Made by a program: the position numbers and the translations under genes. Below the pieces are notes generated by a model. That model was not told where the DNA came from. It made no database searches and worked only from the letters and a program-made list of their open reading frames with translations. Positions 1 through 7,669 of a stretch of DNA of 32,748 nucleotides are shown here, one piece after another. Where the stretch lies: positions 22,798-55,545 of the forward strand of contig DBAZ01000055.1 in NCBI GenBank assembly GCA_002291945.1, written 5' to 3'. The stretch is from Tepidimonas sp. UBA997. Lineage in GTDB: Bacteria > Pseudomonadota > Gammaproteobacteria > Burkholderiales > Burkholderiaceae_C. Position 1 is the stretch's first letter. Each line of letters starts with the position of its first letter.

Positions 1-1
1 C

Positions 2-2683
2 TGCCACGGCCTGCCGATCGAAAACGCGATCGAAAAACTGCATGGCCGAAAACTCAACGCCCCAGCCCCTGCCGCAAGCGGCCAGCGGTCGGCCGAAGGA
101 GCCGCCAAGGAGGCCGCCCAGGAGTTGGGCAGCGGCCCGTCGCCCCTCGAAGCCCGTGCTTCGGTGCAAGCCATGTGCCGCGCCTTTGCCGCCGAGCAGA
201 TCGGCCAGCAAATGGCCGACTTCAAGCGTCTGGGTGTGCTGGGCCAATGGGACAACCCCTATCAAACCATGGACTTCGCCACCGAAGCCAACGAAATCCG
301 CGCCTTCAAGCGCGTGATGGAGCGCGGCTTCGTCTATCGTGGCCTCAAGCCGGTGTACTGGTGTTTCGACTGCGGCTCGTCGCTGGCCGAGTTCGAGATC
401 GAATACGCCGACAAGAAAAGCCAGACGCTGGATGTCGGCTTCCTGTGTGCCGAACCGGCCAAGCTGCTACACGCCTTTTTCGGCCAGAGCGGCCTGCCGC
501 ACGCCGATACCACCGGGCTGCTAAGCCAGCCCATGCTGGCCGTGATCTGGACCACCACCGCGTGGACCATTCCCGCCAACCAGGCGCTCAACCTCAACCC
601 CGAGCTGAGCTACGCCTTGGTGCAGACGCCGCGCGGCCTGCTGGTGCTGGCCGAATCGCTGGTCGAGCAGTGCCTGGCACGCTACCAGTTGGACGGCTGC
701 GTGCTGGCCACCACCAGCGGCAGCACCTTGGCGGGCCTGCAGTTCCACCACCCGCTGGCGCACGTACACCCCGGCTATGACCGCCGCAGCCCGATCTATC
801 TGGCCGACTACGCCACCGCCCTCGACGGCACTGGCATCGTGCATTCGGCGCCGGCCTATGGCGTGGAAGACTTCAACTCCTGCGTCGCGCACGGCATGGC
901 GTACGACGACATCCTCAACCCGGTGCAGGGCAACGGCCAGTACGAAGACGCCCTGCCCCTGTTCGGTGGCCAGAACATCTGGAAGGCCTGCCCGGCCATC
1001 ATCGACACGCTGCGCGAGCACGGCCGCCTGTTCGCGTCGGCAACCATCACCCACAGCTACCCGCACTGCTGGCGCCACAAAACGCCGGTCATCTACCGGG
1101 CGGCGGCGCAATGGTTTGTGCGCATGGACCAAGGCGAGGGCATTTTCACCACCGACAAAGCCGCCAAAACGCTGCGTCAACTGGCGCTGGAAGCCATCGA
1201 ACACACCCACTTTTACCCCGAAAACGGCCGCACCCGGTTGCGCGACATGATCGCCAACCGGCCCGACTGGTGCATCAGCCGCCAGCGCAGTTGGGGTGTG
1301 CCGCTGCCCTTCTTGCTGCACGTGGACAGCGGCGAGCCGCACCCGCGCACCCCCGAGATCATCGACCTCGCCGCCGAGGTGGTGCATGCCGGTGGCATCG
1401 AGGCTTGGAGCCTGCTGAGCGCCGCCGAGATTCTGGCGCGCATCGGCGACAGCGCCGACGCAGCCCACTACACCAAGAGCAGCGACATTCTGGAAGTCTG
1501 GTTCGACTCTGGCACCACGCACACCACCGTGCTCAAGGGCAGCCACGCGGGCAACGGCCACGACCACGGCCCCGAGGCCGACCTCTACCTCGAAGGCCAC
1601 GACCAGCACCGCGGCTGGTTCCACAGTTCGCTGCTCACCGCCTGCGCCATGCACGACCGCGCCCCCTACCTGGGCCTGCTGACGCACGGCTTCACGGTCG
1701 ATGGCCAGGGCCGCAAGATGAGCAAAAGCCTGGGCAACGTGATCGTGCCGCAGCAGATCAGCTCCCAGATGGGTTCGGAAATCATCCGCCTGTGGGTGGC
1801 CGCCACCGACTATTCCGGCGACCTCGGCATCGACGGCAAAATCCTGGCCCGCGTGGTGGACGCCTACCGCCGCATCCGCAACACGCTGCGTTTTCTGCTT
1901 GCCAACATCAGCGACTTTGACGCCACCTGCGACGCCGTACCCCTCGAACAGATGCTGGAAATCGACCGCTACGCCCTGAGCCGGGCGGCGCATTTCCAAG
2001 CTGAGATACTGGCCCACTACCAGCAATACGAGTTCCACCCCGTGGTGTCCAAGCTGCAGGTGTATTGCTCGGAGGATCTGGGGGCCTTCTACCTCGACGT
2101 GCTCAAGGACCGTCTCTACACCACAGCCCCCAAGTCGCTCGCCCGCCGTTCGGCGCAAACCGTGCTGCACCAGATCACCCACGCCATGCTGCGCTGGATG
2201 GCCCCGTTCCTGAGCTTCACCGCCGAAGAAGCCTGGGCGCTGGTGGGCACCCCGGTCAACGGCTCACCCAGCATCTTCACCGAAACCTACCTCAACCTGG
2301 GCACCCCCAACGAAGCGCTGCTGGCCAAGTGGGGCCGCGTGCTGCAGTTGCGTGCGGCGGTGAACAAAGCGATCGAAGACGTGCGCGTGGCCGGGCAGGT
2401 CGGCTCCTCGCTGCAGGCCAACGTGGTGCTGAGCGTCGGCGCAGAAGACATGGCCCTGCTGCGCAGCCTGGGCGATGACCTGAAGTTCGTCCTCATCGTC
2501 TCTGCTGTGGAGCTGCAAGCCGGGGCGGAGCTGGCGGTGGCCGTCAACCCCTCCAACGCCACCAAGTGTGGGCGCTGCTGGCACTGGCGCGATGACGTGG
2601 GGCACGACCCGGCCCACCCCGAACTCTGTGGCCGCTGCACCAGCAACCTCTACGGCGCGGGTGAAACCCGTGCCGTGGCCTGA
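2..2683 (+). CDS. ileS: Isoleucyl-tRNA synthetase, 5' end cut by window
   Basis: Class I aminoacyl-tRNA synthetase that charges tRNA-Ile in the cytoplasm. The reading frame is open from base 2, so the N-terminus including the HIGH region is outside the window; the first visible residues are CHGLPIEN, the conserved stretch just after HIGH. The editing (CP1) domain shows TTTAWTIPANQALNLNPE and GTGIVHSAP. The class I signature KMSKS lies at 1715-1729. The C-terminal zinc ribbon is intact, with CGRCWHW and CGRC near 2570-2640. Residues encoded by about 56-165 form an Ala/Gly/Ser-rich stretch between LHGRKL and the AAEQIGQQMADF segment that seems longer than in related enzymes. The stop is 14 bases before lspA, the usual ileS-lspA pair. 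Identification is secure. Confidence 0.97.
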   Translation, partial: CHGLPIENAIEKLHGRKLNAPAPAASGQRSAEGAAKEAAQELGSGPSPLEARASVQAMCRAFAAEQIGQQMADFKRLGVLGQWDNPYQTMDFATEANEIRAFKRVMERGFVYRGLKPVYWCFDCGSSLAEFEIEYADKKSQTLDVGFLCAEPAKLLHAFFGQSGLPHADTTGLLSQPMLAVIWTTTAWTIPANQALNLNPELSYALVQTPRGLLVLAESLVEQCLARYQLDGCVLATTSGSTLAGLQFHHPLAHVHPGYDRRSPIYLADYATALDGTGIVHSAPAYGVEDFNSCVAHGMAYDDILNPVQGNGQYEDALPLFGGQNIWKACPAIIDTLREHGRLFASATITHSYPHCWRHKTPVIYRAAAQWFVRMDQGEGIFTTDKAAKTLRQLALEAIEHTHFYPENGRTRLRDMIANRPDWCISRQRSWGVPLPFLLHVDSGEPHPRTPEIIDLAAEVVHAGGIEAWSLLSAAEILARIGDSADAAHYTKSSDILEVWFDSGTTHTTVLKGSHAGNGHDHGPEADLYLEGHDQHRGWFHSSLLTACAMHDRAPYLGLLTHGFTVDGQGRKMSKSLGNVIVPQQISSQMGSEIIRLWVAATDYSGDLGIDGKILARVVDAYRRIRNTLRFLLANISDFDATCDAVPLEQMLEIDRYALSRAAHFQAEILAHYQQYEFHPVVSKLQVYCSEDLGAFYLDVLKDRLYTTAPKSLARRSAQTVLHQITHAMLRWMAPFLSFTAEEAWALVGTPVNGSPSIFTETYLNLGTPNEALLAKWGRVLQLRAAVNKAIEDVRVAGQVGSSLQANVVLSVGAEDMALLRSLGDDLKFVLIVSAVELQAGAELAVAVNPSNATKCGRCWHWRDDVGHDPAHPELCGRCTSNLYGAGETRAVA

Positions 2684-2697
2684 GCCAGCCGCGCACC

Positions 2698-3207
2698 ATG
2701 AGACCAACACCTTTGCAGGGCATGCGGATCTGGCTGGGGCTGGCGATCGCCATTGTGCTGCTCGACCAAGCCAGCAAGTGGTGGATCGTCAGCCATTTCC
2801 AGCTTGGTGATTCGGCCACCATCAGCTCGTTTTTCAACATCGTGCGGGCACACAACCCGGGGGCCGCCTTTTCGCTGCTGGCCGACGCGGGCGGCTGGCA
2901 GCGCTGGTTTTTTACCGTCATAGGCCTTGGGGCGACGCTGTTCATCCTCTGGCTGTTGCGTTCACACCACACGCAAAAGCTGTTTTCCTTTTCGCTCGCC
3001 TGCATCATGGGCGGCGCGGTGGGCAACGTGATCGACCGCCTGATGCACGGCTACGTGATCGATATGCTCGATTTTCACTTCCGCTGGCTGGAACCGATAT
3101 TTTGGGGCGGCCACTTTCCCACCTTCAATGTGGCCGACATGGCCATCACTGCGGGGGCCATCGGTTTAGTATTGGACGAAATCCGGCGCGCCAGGCGCTC
3201 GCGCTGA
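2698..3207 (+). CDS. lspA: Lipoprotein signal peptidase (signal peptidase II)
   Basis: Inner-membrane aspartyl protease that removes the signal peptide from diacylglyceryl-modified prolipoproteins. The 169-residue length is normal for the family and four hydrophobic segments are visible. The two catalytic aspartates sit in GNVIDR (residues about 110-115) and FNVADMAI (about 141-148); the NPGAAFS motif is also present. The ATG at 2698 is used here; an in-frame ATG at 2719 (MRIWLGLA) is an alternative start. The gene follows ileS by 14 bases and is probably co-transcribed with it. The downstream gene is convergent. Confidence 0.96.
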   Translation: MRPTPLQGMRIWLGLAIAIVLLDQASKWWIVSHFQLGDSATISSFFNIVRAHNPGAAFSLLADAGGWQRWFFTVIGLGATLFILWLLRSHHTQKLFSFSLACIMGGAVGNVIDRLMHGYVIDMLDFHFRWLEPIFWGGHFPTFNVADMAITAGAIGLVLDEIRRARRSR

Positions 3208-3281
3208 CCCAACCCGACCAAGGTGGGCCTGATCCCTGACCAGGCTGATCGGACGCCACTCGCCTGCACGCAATCGCGCAA

Positions 3282-3300
3282 GGGCGGGAGCTACCCGCCC
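3282..3300. terminator. Hairpin between convergent lspA and oxidoreductase genes
   Basis: A perfect 7-bp G/C stem (GGGCGGG with CCCGCCC) closes a 5-base loop in the gap between two convergent genes. There is no clear T-run on either side, so it could serve as a weak bidirectional terminator or only as an mRNA 3' stabiliser. Confidence 0.4.
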
Positions 3301-3322
3301 GCTCTCACACTCCCACCCCGTG

Positions 3323-4318
3323 TCAGGGAATCAGCACGGTCGAGCCGGTGGTGTTGCGAGCCTCCAGGTCGCGGTGCGCCTGCTGCACCTGCTCTAGCGG
3401 GTAGCGCTGCGCCACATGTATCTTCACCTGCCCGGATGTGACGACGCCGAACAGATCGTCGGCCATCGCCTGCGTGCGCTCGCGGCTGCTGATGTGGCTA
3501 AACAGCGTCTGGCGCGTCAGGTAGATCGAACCCTTGGCCGCCAGCACGGCGGGTGCAAACGGCGGCACCGGGCCGGAAGCGTTGCCAAAGCTCACCATCA
3601 GGCCAAAGGGGCTGAGGCAGTCCAGCGACTGCTCCCAGGTGTCTTTGCCCACCGAGTCATACACCACCTTCACGCGCTTGCCCGCGGTGATGTCCTGCAC
3701 CCGGGCGGCGAAGTCTTCGGTGTTGTAGTTGATCATGTGGGTCGCCCCATGGGCCAGCGCCAGCGCACACTTGGCGTCTGAACCGGCGCTGCCGATCAAC
3801 TGCAGGCCAAGCGCCTTGGCCCACTGGCAGGCAATCAGGCCCACGCCCCCCGCCGCCGCATGGAAAAGCACGAAATCGCCCGGCTGCAGCCCCTCCACCG
3901 GGTGGCAGTGCTTGAGCAGGTATTGCGCCGTCAGGCCCTTGAGCATCATGGCTGCGCCTTCTGCAAAGGAAATGGTGTCGGGCAGACGGCACACGTTCAT
4001 GGCCGGCAGCACGCGCACGTCGCAGTAGCTGCCCGGGGGCTGGCTGGCATAGGCCGCCCGGTCGCCCGCCTTCAGGTGCGTCACGCCCGCGCCCACCGCC
4101 TCCACCACACCCGCGCCTTCCATGCCCAGATGCAGCGGCAGCGGCAGGGGGTATAGGCCGCAGCGCTGGTACACGTCGATAAAGTTCAGCCCGATGGCAT
4201 GGTGGCGGATGCGCACCTGGCCCGGGCCGGGCTCGCCCACTTGGGCGCAAACCAGTTGCATCACCTCGGGGCCGCCGACTTGCTCGATGCGGACGGCGCG
4301 TATCGTGGTTGGGTTCAT
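3323..4318 (-). CDS. NADPH:quinone oxidoreductase, zinc-free MDR family
   Basis: A 331-residue medium-chain dehydrogenase/reductase of the quinone oxidoreductase (QOR) group, expected to reduce quinones or related enones with NADPH in the cytoplasm. The N-terminal GroES-like half contains GLNFIDVYQRCGLYP and GMEGAGVVEAVG, typical of QOR; the nucleotide-binding half contains HAAAGGVGLIACQWAKALG, a Rossmann AxxGxxG motif. The structural and catalytic zinc ligands of alcohol dehydrogenases are absent, as expected for QOR. It starts at an ATG (4316-4318) and is divergent from the downstream transporter gene, so the 105 bases between them should carry both promoters. The exact physiological substrate cannot be read from sequence. 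Confidence 0.88.
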   Translation of the reverse strand: MNPTTIRAVRIEQVGGPEVMQLVCAQVGEPGPGQVRIRHHAIGLNFIDVYQRCGLYPLPLPLHLGMEGAGVVEAVGAGVTHLKAGDRAAYASQPPGSYCDVRVLPAMNVCRLPDTISFAEGAAMMLKGLTAQYLLKHCHPVEGLQPGDFVLFHAAAGGVGLIACQWAKALGLQLIGSAGSDAKCALALAHGATHMINYNTEDFAARVQDITAGKRVKVVYDSVGKDTWEQSLDCLSPFGLMVSFGNASGPVPPFAPAVLAAKGSIYLTRQTLFSHISSRERTQAMADDLFGVVTSGQVKIHVAQRYPLEQVQQAHRDLEARNTTGSTVLIP

Positions 4319-4423
4319 GAATCGGTGCTCCTGTCAGTTCACGACCTGCATGGTGCCACGAAAGTGCGGCCTTTGCCGTGCACCGGCCCGGTTGCGCGCG
4401 CCAAAACGGGTACAGTGACGCAA

Positions 4424-5368
4424 ATGTCGATGCCGCCCGCCGCCTCTTTGTCGCTCACCACCATCGGCATGTTGCTGGTGCCCCCGCTCATGTGGGCGGG
4501 CAATGCCGTGGTGGGCCGCATCGCGGCGGAATGGATCCCACCCACCACCTTCAACTTTCTGCGCTGGGTGCTAGTGCTGATCATGCTGCTGCCGCTGGCG
4601 GGTTGGGTGCTCCGGCGCAACAGTCCGCTCTGGAGCGACTGGAAGCGCTTCGCCCTGTTGGGGCTGCTTTCGGTCGCAGGCTACAACATGCTGCAATATC
4701 TGGCCCTGCACACTTCCACCCCACTCAACGTCACTCTGGTGGCAGCCAGCATGCCGGTGTGGATGCTGCTGGTGGGCCGCCTGTTTTTTAACGCCCCCAT
4801 GCGCCGTTCGGCCCTGGTGGGGTCTGCGTTGTCCCTGGGTGGGGTGCTGGTCGTGCTTACCCAGGGTGACCCGGCCCGGCTGATCCATCTCCAACTCGTG
4901 CCCGGCGACGCCTGGATGCTGCTGGCCGCCTTCATCTGGGCCAGCTACAGTTGGCTGCTGACCGAACGCAAGGAATCACCGGCCATCCGCAATGACTGGG
5001 CGGCCTTCCTGCTGGCGCAGACCTTCATGGGGCTCATCAGCGCCGCCGCGTTCACCAGTGGCGAGTGGGTCTGGCTCACCGCGCAAGGGCTGGGTTCCAT
5101 CGAATGGAGTGGGGCCTTGCTGGCCGTACTGGTGTTTGTGGCCATCGGCCCTTCCCTGCTGGCCTATGGCTGCTGGAACACCGGCGTGCAACGCGCCGAC
5201 CCCACGGTGGCCAGCTTTTTCAGCAACCTCACCCCGCTGTTCGCCGCGCTGCTCTCGCTCGCCTTCCTGGGTGAACCACCCCAACTATTCCACGCCGTGG
5301 CGTTTGTGCTGATCGTGATGGGGATTGTGGTCACGTCGGGACAACGGCTTCGGCGTCCCAGCCGCTGA
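4424..5368 (+). CDS. EamA/DMT-family membrane transporter
   Basis: Drug/metabolite transporter superfamily protein of 314 residues with about ten hydrophobic segments arranged as two EamA repeats. The first begins with LVPPLMWAGNAVVGR and has the NFLRW motif typical of the family; the second begins near DAWMLLAAFIWASYSW and ends with FHAVAFVLIVMGIVV. Such proteins export small metabolites such as amino acids; the substrate cannot be predicted. The frame is open upstream of 4424, but the ATG at 4424 (MSMPPAASLS) immediately precedes the first membrane segment and the upstream frame overlaps the divergent oxidoreductase gene, so this start is chosen. No close partner gene is visible. Confidence 0.85.
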   Translation: MSMPPAASLSLTTIGMLLVPPLMWAGNAVVGRIAAEWIPPTTFNFLRWVLVLIMLLPLAGWVLRRNSPLWSDWKRFALLGLLSVAGYNMLQYLALHTSTPLNVTLVAASMPVWMLLVGRLFFNAPMRRSALVGSALSLGGVLVVLTQGDPARLIHLQLVPGDAWMLLAAFIWASYSWLLTERKESPAIRNDWAAFLLAQTFMGLISAAAFTSGEWVWLTAQGLGSIEWSGALLAVLVFVAIGPSLLAYGCWNTGVQRADPTVASFFSNLTPLFAALLSLAFLGEPPQLFHAVAFVLIVMGIVVTSGQRLRRPSR

Positions 5369-5562
5369 TGGCTGTTGCGTGCCGGTGGACCACTCGGCAG
5401 ACTCACCATGGCCTTTGCGTGCTCACAGGCCACGCGAGCAGGCGCTGGCGACCGTGTCGCTGACGGAAGAGACCTCCCGTTGCGGATGGATCCACACACA
5501 GGTGGCAGACAGCTTAGCCTGATAGAATTGGCGGTTTGCGGCTTGACGCAGACGACTCCATC
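5369..5562. other. Non-coding stretch upstream of the que block
   Basis: No convincing gene is present. TAGAAT at 5523-5528 could be a -10 element for a transcript running into the candidate riboswitch at 5563, but I see no good -35 at the right distance. Nothing else stands out. Confidence 0.4.
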
Positions 5563-5607
5563 GATGGGTTCCCTCACCCCCATCACGTCTCAAAAAAAAA
5601 GGACTCC
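5563..5607 (+). promoter_or_regulatory. Candidate preQ1-I riboswitch
   Basis: What is seen: GATGGG (5563-5568) pairs perfectly with CCCATC (5579-5584), enclosing a 10-base C/T-rich loop. The first loop base is U (5569) and the base directly 5' of the second stem strand is C (5578), the positions that contact the ligand in preQ1-I aptamers. A 16-base tail ending in nine A residues (5592-5600) follows, then GGA (5601-5603), which can pair with TCC in the loop (5570-5572) to form the H-type pseudoknot. GGA also belongs to a Shine-Dalgarno seven bases before an ATG at 5611, so ligand binding would hide it. The genes downstream make preQ0, the usual target of this class. The A-rich linker is slightly longer than in well-known examples. 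Confidence 0.55.
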
Positions 5608-5610
5608 TCC

Positions 5611-5853
5611 ATGATTGCCCTGCATGGTGTGCCTCTGTGGTGCGCCCGTTGCGCCTCATCGGCCCGCGCGGTCTTAGGCATCAGCCTGCACCGAGGCTCC
5701 CACAGCAGCCCCCACACTCGCCCCCACTTGGGCCTTCGGATGGCCCGCAAGCACCGGCTGCCATTGCCGGTGCAGCCATCACATACACGGGCCGCTACAC
5801 TGGACACTACACGGGCCGCTGGCCAACCCTCAGGTGGAGGGCCGCATGCATAA
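5611..5853 (+). CDS. Possible 80-residue leader ORF ahead of queC
   Basis: An ATG seven bases after the GGA of the candidate riboswitch opens an 80-codon frame (MIALHGVPLWCARC...) rich in Arg, His, Pro and Ser, with no family I recognise. Its stop (5851-5853) overlaps the proposed queC start at 5846, so its translation could be coupled to queC. The amino-acid composition is not convincingly that of a folded protein. It may be a regulatory leader peptide, a remnant, or chance. Confidence 0.3.
   Translation: MIALHGVPLWCARCASSARAVLGISLHRGSHSSPHTRPHLGLRMARKHRLPLPVQPSHTRAATLDTTRAAGQPSGGGPHA
5784..5820 (+). repeat. 13-bp direct repeat just upstream of queC
   Basis: TACACGGGCCGCT occurs at 5784-5796 and again at 5808-5820, a 24-bp offset. 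The first copy runs into TACACT (5796-5801), which resembles a -10 hexamer. It may be a promoter-proximal operator pair or a small duplication inside the leader ORF. Confidence 0.5.
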
Positions 5854-6553
5854 GCCTCCATTACCCGCCGTGGTTCTGCTCAGTGGCGGGCTGGACTCCA
5901 GCACCGTGCTGGCCATGGCCAAGGCCCAGGGCTACACACCCTATGCGCTGAGCTTTCGGTATGGCCAGCGCCATGCCCATGAGTTGCTGGCTGCCCAAGC
6001 CGTGGCGCACGCACTGGGCGCGGCGCAACATGTGATCGCCCAGATTGACCTTCGTCCATTTGGTGGGTCGGCTCTGACCGCCGACATCGACGTGCCCAAA
6101 GGCCGCTCCTTGAACGACATGGCGCATGGCATTCCCGTGACTTATGTGCCGGCTCGCAATACCGTTTTTTTGAGCTTTGCACTGGCTTGGGCAGAAACGC
6201 TGGGCGCTTCGGATATCTTCATCGGCGTCAACGCGCTGGATTATTCCGGCTACCCAGACTGCCGCCCCGCCTACATCGCCGCCTTTGAAGCCATGGCCAA
6301 CCTGGCCACCAAGGCTGGCGTGGAAGGCACCCAGCGCCTCAAAATCCACAGCCCGCTGTTGGCTCTGGACAAGTCACAAATCATTCAGGCTGGCCTGGCG
6401 CTGGGCGTGGACTACGCGCTCACCAGCAGTTGCTATGACCCAGCACCGGATGGCAAACCCTGCGGCGGCTGCGATTCGTGCTTGCTGCGCGCCAAAGGAT
6501 TTGCACAAGCCGGCCTCGTGGACCCGCTGCGGGTGCGCTTCGGTCTGACTTGA
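5846..6553 (+). CDS. queC: 7-cyano-7-deazaguanine (preQ0) synthase
   Basis: QueC converts 7-carboxy-7-deazaguanine to preQ0 using ATP and ammonia, in the queuosine pathway. The ATP-pyrophosphatase P-loop SGGLDSSTVL is near the N-terminus; the C-terminal zinc site is complete, with SSCYDP followed by CGGCDSCLLRAKGF. The chosen ATG at 5846 (MHKPPLPAVVLLSGG) has a GGAGG ribosome site five bases upstream; an in-frame GTG at 5834 would add four residues but overlaps that site. The 235-residue length is normal. queD starts 15 bases after the stop and queE follows, so this is a three-gene operon for preQ0. Confidence 0.96.
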   Translation: MHKPPLPAVVLLSGGLDSSTVLAMAKAQGYTPYALSFRYGQRHAHELLAAQAVAHALGAAQHVIAQIDLRPFGGSALTADIDVPKGRSLNDMAHGIPVTYVPARNTVFLSFALAWAETLGASDIFIGVNALDYSGYPDCRPAYIAAFEAMANLATKAGVEGTQRLKIHSPLLALDKSQIIQAGLALGVDYALTSSCYDPAPDGKPCGGCDSCLLRAKGFAQAGLVDPLRVRFGLT

Positions 6554-6568
6554 GCAGGGCACCCGATC

Positions 6569-7654
6569 ATGAATGTCTTGTACACGGCGCAGGCAGGCTT
6601 CGAAGCGGCACGCCACATCGAAACGCTGCCCCTGGGCCACCCCAAGCAGCGCTTGCACGGGCACAGCTTCGTGGCCCGCCTGCGTGGGCGCATCGCGCCC
6701 GGCTGGTCTGCCTTCCCGGGCGGCGAAGTGGAGCAACTGCGCCAGCACCTGACGGATCGGGTGCAGGCCCTGGATCATGCCTGCCTGAATCATCATCTGG
6801 ACAACCCGACCGACACGCATGTGGCTCAATGGCTGCGCCAGCAACTGCAAGCAGACCGCCTGCAATTGGAGCAGGTCGGCATCCAGAGTACGCGCCACAG
6901 CGGCGTGGAGATCGACGCTCATGGGCAGGCCCATGTGTGGCGGCGCTACGTGCTGCATGCGGCTCACCAGTTGCCCAACGTGCCTGCTGGGCACAAGTGC
7001 GGGCGCATGCACGGGCACGGGTTTGAGGTGTTGCTGCATGCCCGCCAAGACGGCCTCCAAGCCGTGGATGGCGACCGCCTGGACGCCTGCTGGGCCCCCC
7101 TGCACCGGCAACTCGATCACGCCTGCCTGAACGACATGGCTGGCCTGCACAACCCGACCAGCGAGGTGCTGTCGGGCTGGCTCTGGGGCCAGCTCAAGCC
7201 GGTGCTGCCCGAACTCACTTCGGTGACGGTATTCGAAACCGCCTCCTGCGGTGCCAGCCATGACGGCCAGCGCTATCGCATCTGGAAAGAAATGTCGCTC
7301 GACAGCGCCGTGCAACTGCGGCACGCTCCCGCACACAGCCCGCTGCGGCGGCTGCACGGGCACACCTTCGCCCTGCGCCTGCACCTGTGCGCACCGCTGG
7401 ACGAGGTGCTGGGCTGGACGGTGGATTTTGGCGACGTCAAGCGGCTGTTCGATCCCATTTTCAAGCGGCTGGACCACCAGCCGCTACACGAGCTCGCTGG
7501 ACTGCCCGATTGCGACTGCTCCAGCCTGGCGGGCTGGGTGCTCGAACAGGCGCGCCAGGCCTTGCCGTCGCTGGATCGTGTCGATCTGCACCAGACGCCC
7601 GGCTGTGGGGCGGTGGCCTTGCTCGACGACAGCGCAGCGGCTGTGCCAATCTGA
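6569..7654 (+). CDS. queD: Triple-domain 6-carboxy-tetrahydropterin synthase-like protein (QueD)
   Basis: QueD turns dihydroneopterin triphosphate into 6-carboxy-5,6,7,8-tetrahydropterin. Ordinary QueD has about 120 residues; this chain has 361 and contains three tandem T-fold domains. Domain 1 (about 1-120) keeps FEAARH and the HGH zinc pair (30-32) but has no Cys before HGH, and has PTDT where QueD has PTSE. Domain 2 (about 121-237) has the full set: AAH (H133), C144 in GHKCGRMHGH, H148 and H150, PTSE (E199) and FET (E223). Domain 3 (about 238-361) keeps HGH (263-265) and the GWTVDFGDVK element (282-291) but lacks the Cys and the Glu. Because QueD/PTPS subunits assemble as trimers, one chain could form a whole trimer ring with one complete active site (inference). 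It lies between queC and queE. Confidence 0.88.
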   Translation: MNVLYTAQAGFEAARHIETLPLGHPKQRLHGHSFVARLRGRIAPGWSAFPGGEVEQLRQHLTDRVQALDHACLNHHLDNPTDTHVAQWLRQQLQADRLQLEQVGIQSTRHSGVEIDAHGQAHVWRRYVLHAAHQLPNVPAGHKCGRMHGHGFEVLLHARQDGLQAVDGDRLDACWAPLHRQLDHACLNDMAGLHNPTSEVLSGWLWGQLKPVLPELTSVTVFETASCGASHDGQRYRIWKEMSLDSAVQLRHAPAHSPLRRLHGHTFALRLHLCAPLDEVLGWTVDFGDVKRLFDPIFKRLDHQPLHELAGLPDCDCSSLAGWVLEQARQALPSLDRVDLHQTPGCGAVALLDDSAAAVPI

Positions 7655-7669
7655 ACATCGGTGCCGGCC

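Noticed and set aside
521..2182. Long open frame (553 codons) on the minus strand opposite ileS
   Set aside because: It is the mirror of a well-supported IleRS frame in high-GC DNA, where the antisense frame stays open because of codon bias; its peptide has no recognisable domain.
3657..4250. Minus-strand frame overlapping the quinone oxidoreductase gene
   Set aside because: It shifts out of frame from the true QOR protein and is Arg/Pro/Gly-rich low-complexity sequence, typical of a shadow frame.
5543..5566. TTGACG as a -35 element upstream of the riboswitch
   Set aside because: No -10-like hexamer lies 16-18 bases downstream; that position is inside the stem of the candidate aptamer.
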